This document shows positions 22,291 to 33,289 of a DNA stretch of 64,000 bases, in pieces. This DNA is from Zygnema cylindricum (Eukaryota > Streptophyta > Zygnematophyceae > Zygnematales > Zygnemataceae). Both the position numbers and the translations under genes were made by a program. The stretch covers positions 201,550 through 265,549 of the forward strand of contig JBBHKE010000943.1 in the NCBI GenBank assembly GCA_037447655.1, in the 5' to 3' direction. How positions within the stretch are numbered: the stretch's first letter is position 1; every line of letters begins with the position of its first letter. The notes under the pieces were generated by a model. The model saw nothing but the letters and a program-made list of their open reading frames with translations, did not search any database and was not told the origin of the DNA.

Positions 22291-23040
22291 GTAGGGGAAC
22301 AGAGTCGACGAAGCAATTGCTGTAGAAAAGAATATAGTGCAAAATAAGTATGAAAATGGACTCATCTACGATATAGTGCAGTCTGAAGACACGTGTCACC
22401 CACCCATAAATGAGATTCGCGGCTGTAAGGACCCTTCGGACAAATTTGTCGTTTAGGGCGAGATTGCCGGTGACAAGGTTTTGTACGGCAGCAGTGATCT
22501 GACCAATAAAACCGTTTGAATTTTATTTCGTGCTGCATTATTGAGGAGCGTCAACGTGGGATACGGAGTTTTGGCGCCTAGTTGGCAAATGGGCAGAGTA
22601 CGGTAAGGGAACCGACAATAATTGTACGGACAGAGAAATCGCGTATCGACCCTGCCGAATCTCCGATATCGACTCGCCAAATCTAAAAATAAAAAATGGC
22701 TACGCGACAACGACCTTCAAGTACAATACAGTACACGTTGTATCGCTATTGGTTTGTAAAGGTTTTTTACTTTTTTTCGCCAATTACGGCCACAATCCAT
22801 CAAAAAAAAAGTGAGGTTATTTAAAAAATACGTGCTTTTTCGTACCTTACCTGTACTTTTTCTTTTTGAAACACAAGATTGCATAAAGATCCGACCAAGA
22901 TTCTAGGGGCAAACCTTGACCGTTGGATTATAATTGGACCCTCTTCCGCGAGACAATCGCCCCATCCGTATCTTTAGATGGCTACAGTAACCACATCGTC
23001 GCCACCTAGGGAAGGTGCCATTCATATACCATAAAGGTGT
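22291..23040. other. Upstream region of carboxylesterase, with one exon-like stretch
   Basis: On the minus strand near 22510-22405, just after a CAG, the frame reads ITAAVQNLVTGNLALND, continues for about 15 residues to ANLIYG, and is followed by GTGGGT, a possible donor. It looks like an exon but I recognise no family, and it could be a 5' exon or another gene. The rest (22720-23040) shows no coding signal. Confidence 0.3.
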
Positions 23041-24060
23041 TAGATTCATTGTTGAATCGCGCGAAGTGACGCTTCAGTGAACCGCAATGTATTTCGGGTT
23101 CGCGTAAGAAGCGTTCGACTTCGATTCCGTCTATGTATTGGTATGGAGATATTTAGTGCGAGTACTTCGCACCGGTGGATTTGAGACGGTTTGAGTTGGA
23201 AGTCACTTATATATCGGGTTGGCGACCGATGCGTTAGGCTTCGATTTGCAAGTACACATTTTGTGTACGTTTGGAGTTTGGTACCTTTGGAGTAATATTG
23301 TTTGGCACCTAAACGTACGACTTCGTTTCACGTCAATATTTGTTGAGTCAGCGAACGAAATGTACGATTTCGTTTCGCGTCACTGTTGTGTGTTTCGTGT
23401 GCAGGTGTATTATTTCGTGTGCAGGTGTTTTAGTTTCGTGCGTACACAGCACAAGCACGAAACTTCTCATTCTTGAGTTTCGCATTTCGAAGACGAAGGC
23501 GTGTACGCTTTCTTTCGTGGAAGCTTCCTTTCACCGTTTTCTGGAAGGAGACATTTTCTGGAAGGAGACATTTTCCGGAAGGAGACTGGTGTTTACCGCC
23601 ATGCTAGCTTTGCTTGATTTGCTTTGTAAGCTACCTAGAGAGGCTATATAGGTAGCATACTTCAGCTGCAGAGTTATCCTTGCATTAGCTTTGGATCAAT
23701 TAAGGAGTAAAGACGTAGATCCTTTGTGGTCGATTAAGAGAGAAGGGAAAGATCCTTCGTGGTCAATTATGAGAGAGGTGAAGATCCTTTGCGGTCAATT
23801 AAGAGGTTTTGCGGATCCTTAGTGATCCTTTTGGAGAATGAGGTTTTAAGGAGTATGATCATTCTTGAGTGATCTTTTAAGAGTGTAGAGTTTATCTTTG
23901 AAGAGAGACGAAGAGAAGAGAAGAGTTGATGTAAATAGAGTTCGGCTAGAAACACTTATAATTCATTTGGCCGATTATACTATTGTCTGTTATGAGCTTC
24001 CACTGTGTAATATTTTATGTTTTGTGAGCATTTTATTTTGAGTGGGTTATTTATTTTAAG
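23041..24060 (+). mobile_element. Possible solo LTR or LTR-like repeat
   Basis: This CGTTTCG-rich block has the look of plant LTR U3/R sequence. It includes three imperfect direct repeats of 32-34 bp starting at 23717, 23751 and 23783 (GATCCTTTGTGGTC, GATCCTTCGTGGTC, GATCCTTTGCGGTC), followed by a poly-T/AT-rich stretch. No paired LTR or internal coding region is present, so the assignment is tentative. Confidence 0.35.
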
Positions 24061-24207
24061 ATCCATCAAAAGGTACAGTTTAGTATTGTACCGAACGTTT
24101 TAAAATCCGTACATTTGGTACCTCTATGTCAAATATGTAACATGAAAAATCGAGACACCTGGATGATATAGATTCATGTCACGATGGACTATACCGTGTA
24201 TCATTAT

Positions 24208-24397
24208 TAGTGTTAATATTTTTTTAGCCACTCAAAACATCATTTCTCCGTACACATCTGTCCGATTTCCAATTTGAGACTGCCAATCGGAGCTGAGAAT
24301 CTTACCTTCCAATCGCAACCGTCAGATCCACAATCTGACATGTGTGTATGGAGAAAAGATGTTTTAGAAGACCAAAAAAACATTAACACTAATAGCG
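24208..24397. mobile_element. Foldback MITE with ATTAGTGTTAAT termini
   Basis: The left arm (ATTAGTGTTAATATTTTTTT, then about 45 more matching bases to the GTACACATCTGTC block) is inverted at the right (TGACATGTGTGTATGG to ATTAACACTAAT). Arms of about 65 bp surround a core of about 60 bp. No coding capacity. A shorter relative with TTTCGTGCACAC arms lies at 25838-25960. Confidence 0.75.
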
Positions 24398-24704
24398 ATT
24401 CACAGTGTACTGTACCACCGAAATTCTTACACGTCGCAAAGAACATCTGCTTTCGGACAAGGTGGGCGCGAGTCAACCTTGTCAACCAAAATCAATCATA
24501 AAAATCTTTGCAGAAAAATATCTAATCACACTATTTTTTGTCTTTTCTTTTAGCTTCGCGCTTTGTTTTCAAAATGGCAGGGCCGAAAAGCTGCCGTTAA
24601 AAAAGGCAGAGCGTCTGGGAAGATAAAGGAGGATTTAGTGGGTACATTGGCATAGTACGTATAGTTCGTACAATGATATAGCACGAATGTACAAATTTGA
24701 TATT
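24398..24704. other. Short unannotated interval
   Basis: About 300 bp between two MITEs. I see no gene, RNA or repeat boundary in it. Confidence 0.4.
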
Positions 24705-24712
24705 GAAATTGG

Positions 24713-25144
24713 TAGTGTTGGGTATCGAGGACCACTTGCCGATATTCGATATGTACCGAACTACCCGATAATCGATATATCGCTTCGATATATCGATTAT
24801 CGAAATATCATGATATATATCCGATATATCGCCGATATATCGTATCGACGATATATCGAAAAGGAAAATTAAAAAAAAAAAAAAAAAAAAAAAAACAACC
24901 CCCAACCCCCTCCCCCCCCCGAGCACTCAGTGGGGGGGGGGGGGCAAATTTCCGTACGATTTTCCGTACTATTTTCCGTACTATTTTCCGTACAATGACT
25001 GTACGGACACCCTTTTTTTGCGATATATATCGCGATAATTTATGTTGGTCACGGTACGATATATCGAGGAATCTGCTCGATCGATATTCGATATATCGAA
25101 TATCGAAATTATCGCGATATGAAACTACCCGATACCCAACACTA
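24713..25144. mobile_element. hAT-type MITE with intact 8-bp target duplication
   Basis: The termini are inverted copies (TAGTGTTGGGTATCGAGGAC at the left, its complement ending CCAACACTA at the right) and begin TAGNG, as in hAT transposons. Both sides carry the same 8-bp direct repeat, GAAATTGG (24705-24712 and 25145-25152). The interior is palindromic and rich in CGATATATCG. It also contains a 25-A run, C-rich and G-rich runs (24900-24945) and four 12-bp TTTTCCGTACTA-like repeats (24955-25000). Confidence 0.9.
24870..24944. repeat. Homopolymer cluster: A run, C run, G run
   Basis: About 26 A are followed by C-rich sequence with a run of 10 C, an 11-base spacer (GAGCACTCAGT), then 12 G. The C and G runs can pair into a stem, and the G run could support quadruplex structure. 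The site is prone to slippage and sequencing error. Confidence 0.85.
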
Positions 25145-27011
25145 GAAATTGGACAGTTACGATTCTCAATATACTATGTCTTTCTCACAGGATACTAATC
25201 AAAGAAGACCACGTATGAGAAAGCTATTTACAGATAATACCCGATGAGCCCCAAGTCCTAAATATTACAACAAGTAATGTTGTCAGTAATGCTTTCGTAC
25301 AATTACAAAAACCTCCCGATAGAACCAAAAATTAAATTTCAAAAACACATAATCACCAGCACTGTTTTGCTTTGTCCTCACCTTACCAACAATGGCTTAC
25401 AGCATCAGTATAATTAGGGTGTGTGCCCATGTGACATGCAATTTGAACTTTTGAAGTGGGTACTTAGGATTTAGTGAAGTTTCTCCGTACTTCTTTGTAG
25501 AGCGTTCCAATGTGCGAAAATGAAATGGAACTTTTACACGTGACGGTGGTTGACGTAATTACAACTTGTGACGGTTGAAGACGACTACAAAACGTTCTAC
25601 AATTGGTGACGTCTACAAAATAGCAAAGGTTGTAGACGTTCAGGTTTTTGTGACATCGTAGATGATTATAGTTTTGTGAAATTGTGACGTCATGCTCATT
25701 TGTGATAGCGTTGACGTCAATAATTCCAAAACTTTTCGCCATGGCTTCCCGATCTTGTTTATTCGTCTTTTTTCACTCGACTTGCCATCAAAATAGGCCT
25801 AAAGGTACACCGTTAATCGTTATTTTTGGCACTTAAAACAAATTTTTTTCGTGCACACTTATCGAATTGTCAATCCGATGATTTCTATTCGAAGGGAAGA
25901 TCTTCACTTTCCTATGGTGGTCTTCGATTGACAATCCAACAAGCGTGCACCGAAAAAAACCTTATTAAGAGGCGGAAAAAACTTCAACACTAACAACAAT
26001 TAGAGGCGTTGTGAAAAAGCCTTTTTTTTAACATATCTTTCATTTCATACCATTGTCGACGTGTTTCATTCCACAAAGTGTGAGATAGGAGCGGGAGTGT
26101 GAGAGGGAGAGAAGGAGGCGGCGACGGCGTAAACTTCCGCAAAGTACATATGAATGAAAGTGGAGGTCTAAGAACCCTGCAATTTTTTTCCGTAAATGCG
26201 CGTGATAGGGAGGGGAAAAAATAGCCAGTACTCTCCCTTGTGCTATAAATTTACCATTCGTTTGGCTTGTGCATGAAATAATTTTCATTCATTGTCTAGG
26301 TGATACTTTATTTAAAAACACATAGCGAGGTGATTTTCGATATTTTTTTTTGATAATCTAGATTAGTGTTTCCGTGTGTCAAAAAGAGGAAAAAGCTAAA
26401 GTGAGTACATAAGACGATAAAGTTCCAGTACATTCAAAGCATCAAAATAACGCTCATTGAGCTATTGTAAAAGCAATTCTTTTGTACAACAAAAGATTTA
26501 TCGTTTAAGGACTTACTTTTGGAATAAAATGACAATGAAAACACGATAATTTAACACATGGGCACATACCTTTACTGTTAATTCCTTTATTCCAACTACT
26601 AAAACGTTTTCGCCTAAATTGCAGATACGCCATTTACGAATCGCGATCAGAATAATGTCTTCAACAAATATGACAAATGCTGGTCTTTAATCGAAACAAC
26701 AAAGTGATTTCACGATAATTTTCACAATAAACCGTGCACACAGTGTACAATTTGATGCACAAGGGCATATAATGTTGGGTGTCCATTGGCGTCCCAACTT
26801 GTGGCAGCTTGATCATCAACAATTCAACCAAAAAGTAATTATAAATAATTAACATTTTACTTCACATGAATCAATCATATGATTATTATATACTAAATTT
26901 AGTACACCGTGAATTTTCAGTAGTAGTGTTATGTATCGATTAAAAAAATTGGTCGCAAAAATTCGGATAACTGATGTTATTGACTACACATTGAATGGAA
27001 AGGGATCCTGG
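25015..27011. repeat. 2-kb direct duplication, copy A
   Basis: The 1,997 bp match 27749-29745 at a constant offset of 2,734 bp. The three translations compared across the two copies (starting at 25464, 26040 and 26661) are identical, so I saw no indels. The left boundary lies inside the hAT MITE. The unit contains the M1 element, a small foldback and part of an LTR-like sequence. Confidence 0.95.
25416..26571. mobile_element. M1 element, best-preserved copy A (Harbinger-like MITE)
   Basis: The left end GGGTGTGTGCCCATGTG is inverted at the right, where the complement reads AGGTATGTGCCCATGTG. TTA flanks both ends, matching the 3-bp TWA target site of PIF/Harbinger elements. The element is about 1.15 kb with no transposase. 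Its left half has a cluster of TGACG/GACGTC motifs (25550-25720). A foldback insertion with TTTCGTGCACAC arms lies at about 25838-25960. Confidence 0.7.
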
Positions 27012-27476
27012 CGATATTTGTTTCGCTGTCGAAACAAAATGCGCGATATCCATTTCAAACAAGTACAGTACTTCGTATTTTGTAGAACTGTATCTATGCG
27101 TGGCGTTAAGAGTTTCAGTTAAATGAATCTAGTACATAATAACAGTTTAAATATTAATGAAACCCTATATCTCCTAACGAACTTCTACGACAGACTGGTT
27201 AGAGCTAACGACTACGCCGCGCTCTGCCAGTCGGGGGTTCGAGTCCTGCCGGACTCAACCTTTTGTTGAGAGTGGCTTAAGCCACTCTTCAGTCCTTCCT
27301 ATGGAGTTGAGGCAGCCATGGCTCCATTGCTCTCTCTCTCTCTCCTTCAGTGACTACAACAAGTATGGGGGCGAGAGAGAGAGAGAAGAGATAGAGGCAG
27401 GCTGCCAACATTTTCTTTTCATGTTTTCTAATAAATTTAGACCTAGAAAATATACTAAAAACTACTTATTTCAACA
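27012..27476 (-). mobile_element. Partial solo LTR of copia family C
   Basis: It matches the last part of the LTR at 47011-47993 (+ coordinates): the tRNA-like segment, the GCAGCCATGGCTCC hairpin region, ACCTAGAAAATA, and the terminus ACTTATTTCAACA at 27476. No polypurine tract or internal region follows, so it is a solo or truncated LTR. The left edge coincides with the end of the duplicated block. Confidence 0.7.
27190..27265 (+). other. tRNA-like segment inside LTR (family C)
   Basis: The D-arm-like GGTTAGAGC and a perfect Pol III B box GGTTCGAGTCC are spaced as in a tRNA gene, with weak T-stem pairing. The 5' acceptor arm does not match the 3' CGGACTC, so this is not a functional tRNA. 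It is antisense to the LTR. Confidence 0.6.
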
Positions 27477-27661
27477 TTGTGTTATAGGCTATTCATGTGA
27501 TATTCTTAGTTTGCTACTTTGATCAGCAACCGTCCGATCGTCCGTATTTGATGGTTTAAATAAAAAGTCGCTCAAAACTCACAGAATAAGATTTTTTTGT
27601 CCGTTTTGTTTTTCAAATTTAGACATGACGTTTAATTCTCTATCGATTCATGTGCAACTTA

Positions 27662-27878
27662 TAGTGTTGGGTATCGAGGACCCATTGCCGATATTTGATA
27701 TATATCGAATTTCATGTACCCGATATTTGATATATCGCTTGGATGCAATTTTTGCGATATATATCGCGATAATTTATGTTGGTCACGGTACGATATATCG
27801 AGGAATCTGCTCGATCGATATTCGATATATCGAATATCGAAATTATCGCGATATGAAACTACCCGATACCCAACACTA
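27662..27878. mobile_element. Hybrid hAT-type MITE at the duplication junction
   Basis: It has the same TAGTGTTGGGTATCG termini as 24713-25144 but only 217 bp. Its left half differs, while its right half (from 27749) is identical to copy A. The flanks do not match as a target duplication (TGCAACTTA at the left, GAAATTGG at the right). That is expected if two different MITE copies recombined here. Confidence 0.8.
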
Positions 27879-29745
27879 GAAATTGGACAGTTACGATTCT
27901 CAATATACTATGTCTTTCTCACAGGATACTAATCAAAGAAGACCACGTATGAGAAAGCTATTTACAGATAATACCCGATGAGCCCCAAGTCCTAAATATT
28001 ACAACAAGTAATGTTGTCAGTAATGCTTTCGTACAATTACAAAAACCTCCCGATAGAACCAAAAATTAAATTTCAAAAACACATAATCACCAGCACTGTT
28101 TTGCTTTGTCCTCACCTTACCAACAATGGCTTACAGCATCAGTATAATTAGGGTGTGTGCCCATGTGACATGCAATTTGAACTTTTGAAGTGGGTACTTA
28201 GGATTTAGTGAAGTTTCTCCGTACTTCTTTGTAGAGCGTTCCAATGTGCGAAAATGAAATGGAACTTTTACACGTGACGGTGGTTGACGTAATTACAACT
28301 TGTGACGGTTGAAGACGACTACAAAACGTTCTACAATTGGTGACGTCTACAAAATAGCAAAGGTTGTAGACGTTCAGGTTTTTGTGACATCGTAGATGAT
28401 TATAGTTTTGTGAAATTGTGACGTCATGCTCATTTGTGATAGCGTTGACGTCAATAATTCCAAAACTTTTCGCCATGGCTTCCCGATCTTGTTTATTCGT
28501 CTTTTTTCACTCGACTTGCCATCAAAATAGGCCTAAAGGTACACCGTTAATCGTTATTTTTGGCACTTAAAACAAATTTTTTTCGTGCACACTTATCGAA
28601 TTGTCAATCCGATGATTTCTATTCGAAGGGAAGATCTTCACTTTCCTATGGTGGTCTTCGATTGACAATCCAACAAGCGTGCACCGAAAAAAACCTTATT
28701 AAGAGGCGGAAAAAACTTCAACACTAACAACAATTAGAGGCGTTGTGAAAAAGCCTTTTTTTTAACATATCTTTCATTTCATACCATTGTCGACGTGTTT
28801 CATTCCACAAAGTGTGAGATAGGAGCGGGAGTGTGAGAGGGAGAGAAGGAGGCGGCGACGGCGTAAACTTCCGCAAAGTACATATGAATGAAAGTGGAGG
28901 TCTAAGAACCCTGCAATTTTTTTCCGTAAATGCGCGTGATAGGGAGGGGAAAAAATAGCCAGTACTCTCCCTTGTGCTATAAATTTACCATTCGTTTGGC
29001 TTGTGCATGAAATAATTTTCATTCATTGTCTAGGTGATACTTTATTTAAAAACACATAGCGAGGTGATTTTCGATATTTTTTTTTGATAATCTAGATTAG
29101 TGTTTCCGTGTGTCAAAAAGAGGAAAAAGCTAAAGTGAGTACATAAGACGATAAAGTTCCAGTACATTCAAAGCATCAAAATAACGCTCATTGAGCTATT
29201 GTAAAAGCAATTCTTTTGTACAACAAAAGATTTATCGTTTAAGGACTTACTTTTGGAATAAAATGACAATGAAAACACGATAATTTAACACATGGGCACA
29301 TACCTTTACTGTTAATTCCTTTATTCCAACTACTAAAACGTTTTCGCCTAAATTGCAGATACGCCATTTACGAATCGCGATCAGAATAATGTCTTCAACA
29401 AATATGACAAATGCTGGTCTTTAATCGAAACAACAAAGTGATTTCACGATAATTTTCACAATAAACCGTGCACACAGTGTACAATTTGATGCACAAGGGC
29501 ATATAATGTTGGGTGTCCATTGGCGTCCCAACTTGTGGCAGCTTGATCATCAACAATTCAACCAAAAAGTAATTATAAATAATTAACATTTTACTTCACA
29601 TGAATCAATCATATGATTATTATATACTAAATTTAGTACACCGTGAATTTTCAGTAGTAGTGTTATGTATCGATTAAAAAAATTGGTCGCAAAAATTCGG
29701 ATAACTGATGTTATTGACTACACATTGAATGGAAAGGGATCCTGG
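27749..29745. repeat. 2-kb direct duplication, copy B
   Basis: This is the partner of 25015-27011. It ends abruptly at GGATCCTGG (29745), where a copia LTR begins (TGTATCGC). Copy A continues into other sequence at the same point, so the rest of copy B was either displaced by the retrotransposon insertion or never copied. Confidence 0.95.
28150..29305. mobile_element. M1 element, copy B
   Basis: This is the second copy of the Harbinger-like MITE, carried by the 2-kb duplication with the same TTA flanks and inverted ends as at 25416-26571. It is not an independent insertion. Confidence 0.7.
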
Positions 29746-30615
29746 TGTATCGCTCCACGACGCCTAACATATATGTCCAATGCATATGTATAATGCTATT
29801 TAATGTCATATATTGTTAGAATACACTAATATTGTAATCTATATCGTATATTATTGTATAAAGTATACTATGTTTTATCATTTATGATAATCCGATTTGT
29901 ACTTTACTACAACTAAAGTATGGAACCTCAACGTGAGCTATGCAGCACTTACCGTACCATAAAGTCATACACCAACGCTTGGAAAGTTCAAGACTTTACT
30001 CCAATCTAAATTTTGGTCTATAACAAAAGTTGATTTTTTTGTCTTTAGATCATCAAAATAGAACCGAAAACCATAAGCAGAGCATATGTTTTAAAACCTT
30101 AACCTCGTTAAAATTAACTCACAAAATACGTATATATTCCTTATTGAAAGGATCTCACACAAAAAGCAGGGTGCAAGACTATAGCGGAAGCATTCAATTT
30201 TTTTTTCAAACAAGAGAGAGCTGTCCACAAAAGCCAATATATTTCATAGATATTTTCTCCCATAAAAATATTAAGTTCCCCCTCCCTCTAAGCTGGAGTA
30301 TATAGTACTACAATAGTAACGTCACTTCATCAAACTAATATAACCAAACAAAAATATAAAGTGCGCACGAAGCGCCTACCAATCAAATCGCGTCTACACG
30401 CGAAACAATATAATACTAAGGTACTAAACATTCGTACAACCAAACGTACACACCAAACGACAACTAAACCTGGTCAACGCAAAACCGAATCTACGGGAGA
30501 CCAGGAATCTACGAAACGTACAACAACAAAATAATGACCACACACGCTTGACGAAGAGACAAACTATTCGGTCGCGCGACAGACCGCGACGACCGGTTAC
30601 AATTTTGACTCAACA
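29746..30615 (-). mobile_element. 3' LTR of copia element H
   Basis: On the minus strand the LTR starts TGTTGAGTCAAAATTG directly after a polypurine tract (complement of ATCCCCCTC at 30616) and ends at the duplication junction. It is about 870 bp. The 5' LTR is not visible because element I interrupts the body at 31506. Confidence 0.7.
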
Positions 30616-31505
30616 ATCCCCCTCTCAAACTTGTAATCATTACATCAAGCCTAATTTAGGTCTTCCCCTCATAAGTACATCATGAGCCGCGACTTTCGTC
30701 AACATATCCGCGGCTTCCTCCAACGTCGAAACGTACAAAAATTCAACCTCATTTTCAGCGACCAAATCGCGCACAAAATGCCAGTGAATCCTTATATGCT
30801 TTGTCTTTTTGAGATGACAGGATTTTTAACCAACGCCATCGAACTGATATTGTCAGAATTGTTTTTGATACAGCCAATAGAGATCCCAGATTCTCCAAGT
30901 AACTCCTTCATCCAAATCAATGCTTTAGATGTGTGACACGCCGCCATATATTCTGCTTCGGTTGAACTTAATGTAACAGTTGCTTCGGTTGAACTTAATG
31001 TAACAGTTGGCTGGAGTCGCGAACTCAAAGAAACTGCCGCACCGCCAAAAACAAAAGCATATCCAGACGTTGACTTTCCTGTGTCAAAATCTCCACCCCA
31101 ATCTGCGTCACAATATCCCACGCACTCCAAAGATGTCCGTCCAAATCGAAACAATAAACAAATCTCGACCGTACCTGCAAGGTAACGAAATATCCTCTTC
31201 ACGACCTCCCAATGAATCTTTTTTTGAGCCTGACAAAATCGGCTCACGACTGAAACTGCGGCTGAAATATCCGGTCGCGTGGCCACACTTAAATACATTA
31301 AACTTCCAACGGCCTCACGATAGGGCACGTCGATAGTTTCCTCCTCCTCAAATTAGCGATATTGAAGTTTGGAATCTAGTGGTGTCAAAATCGGCTTACA
31401 ATCAAACATAGCAAATTTTGTCAGTACTTCTTTAAAACATTGCGTTTGCGACAATTTAATATCACCATTATCGTACCTTAAATCTTTCACTCCAAGAATA
31501 TATCG
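30616..31505 (-). pseudogene. Copia H: RT end and RNase H domain
   Basis: Reading from 31505 downward: ILGVKDLRYDNGDIKLSQTQ (end of reverse transcriptase), then after an in-frame stop VPYREAVGSLMYLSVATRPD, CDADWGGD, LSSTEAEYMAACH and KALIWMKELL, which is a Ty1/copia RNase H. A 27-bp tandem duplication doubles the TVTLSSTEA motif (30957-31010). The frame ends at 30792. The element is truncated at 31505 by the insertion of element I. Confidence 0.85.
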
Positions 31506-32215
31506 TGTTGTTTTTGAAAGCTTTAGTCCTCTCTATATTTTGTGAGAGGAAGTCTCATGACTTAGAAATATTTTCAGCGTTGTCATTGATACTATGTTTC
31601 AGAATTAGTGTACCTTAACAATCTAGACTGTACAAAATTAAGGAGATCACATCGGTCGACTCCTAAGTAAAAACAAGATTAGGAAATGGCGCGCACGACC
31701 TAACTATGACATACCGTCCGAGAGACAAGATCGGACAGACAAAGATTTACTAGAATCTAAAAGTGGACCACTATGACGCGGCGGATTTCGTCACGTATAA
31801 AGCTTCAATGTCGGTGATAACTTTGTGGAAACGGGAGTTTGTCTTGACGTATATTTGTTTATTAGTGTGTACAATTAGTGAAAGTTGTACGTAGACAATT
31901 GAGGTTTGTCCATTTGTACGGAACAGTATACGAACCATTGACTAATTTAACGTACATCAGGTACATAGACATATTACTTTAGAGTACGGATAGAAAGTAC
32001 CGTAACACTCTTTTCAGTGTTGTGATTGGCTAGGTAGGTAGTAGTAGAATTTATTAGTATAAATTATAGGACTTAGTGATTCTGATGTATTCCTTGTATA
32101 AGGTTTCAAAGGGCACGTTTGTGCATTTTAAGGGATATTCTTTGGGCTATATCTTTTGGTTTATTTGAGCGTTTTGCTTTAAACTTTGTGAGTTGTCAGC
32201 ACACGCGGTAAACTA
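31506..32215 (+). mobile_element. 5' LTR of copia element I
   Basis: It begins TGTTGTTTTTGAAAGC and matches 35252-35899 closely. The end is approximate (around ACTACA at 32215), because the 3' copy is cut short. It lies inside element H, so the insertion is nested. Confidence 0.75.
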
Positions 32216-32224
32216 CATGTTGGT

Positions 32225-33180
32225 GTGGTTTGGAGGACATTTGAGCATATTGAGTGCTTTATGCACTGGGCCGAAGTTGGTATCTTGAGTGCTTCCCCTT
32301 TTGGTTTTGTGATGGCTTGTGATTTAGTGGCTGTTGGTGCTGCTCCAGTTTTCATAGAACAACACATCACAGGCCCACCCTCAAGAATACCAATCTTTGT
32401 CGGGACAGACTATATCTATTGGGGGGACATGGTGGAGTTATATTTTATGAATATAAACCTTATTGATGTTTTGGATGGATCACTAGCCGAATCGGATGCC
32501 AGTTGGAAGAAGAAAATTTTGCAGTGTCTCCACATCATCAAACTACTTATTTCGAAGGAGCTTGGAATGGCGCATATTCAAATGAAAAAGGCGTCAGAAA
32601 TTTGGAAGGCTTTAAAAGACATATACATCAAGAGTAATGTTAATTTGGGAGTATAAGTACTCTAGTGGTAGTATGGCAGATTACTGTTATGGTTTGAGAA
32701 AATTAATTGTAGAAAATGCTTGTCAAGTGGCATTTTTCTTAATGACCAACAAGCACTATTGTTAATGAGAGGGCTCCCTAGTAAATATAAAAGAGCCTTT
32801 GACATTTTGAAAAAATTACCGCAGGCTGAGTGGAATCTAGCGATAACAATTCATTATGTGTTAAATGAAGAGTCTAGCCAGGAAGCTTTTAAAGGTAGTG
32901 GACAAGCTGAAGCTTTTTATACAGAAAGTGCTCAAAAAGTACAGTTTCAGAATAGTCATATTAAAAAGAGGCCTGATGTATGTTATTTTTGTAATGTATG
33001 TTATTTTTGTAATGAAAATAGAGATGGCTATAGTAGTTGTCCAAAGTATAAAAAGGCTGTTGAAACTGGAATCTTTCCTCCTAGTTGGTATACAAAAAAA
33101 TCAGAGTTTCGCCAACCTACACAAACTTCGGCCTTCACCTCATATATGATAGAAAAGGAAAAAAAAGTTTTGAATTTTTC
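32225..33180 (+). pseudogene. Copia I gag
   Basis: Gag starts near 32225 with the family phrase PSRIPIFVGTDYIYWGD and VLDGSLAESDASW. After a stop at 32656 it resumes at 32720 (LLMRGLPSKYKRAFDILKKL) and reaches a zinc-knuckle-like CYFCNENRDGYSSC. A short duplication doubles CYFCNV (32980-33015). The residue order matches the gag fragment at 36736-37650. Confidence 0.75.
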
Positions 33181-33289
33181 GGAAACAAATGAAAATTCCC
33201 TTTTTGCACACACTAATACGATTACAGGAGAAAAAGACTTTGGTTGGAAAATGGATCTGAAAAATGAAGGTATAATAGAAGGTGTAGAA

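Noticed and set aside
23717-23815. CRISPR-like direct repeats with spacers
   Set aside because: Three imperfect 32-34-bp tandem units without unique spacers in a eukaryotic repeat region.
25464-25742. Pairs of identical small open frames in the 2-kb duplicates
   Set aside because: They lie inside MITE sequence, show no protein family, and are identical only because the DNA is duplicated.
27190-27265. Functional tRNA gene
   Set aside because: D arm and B box are good, but the acceptor stem does not pair and the segment sits at a fixed place inside LTRs, so it is tRNA-derived sequence.
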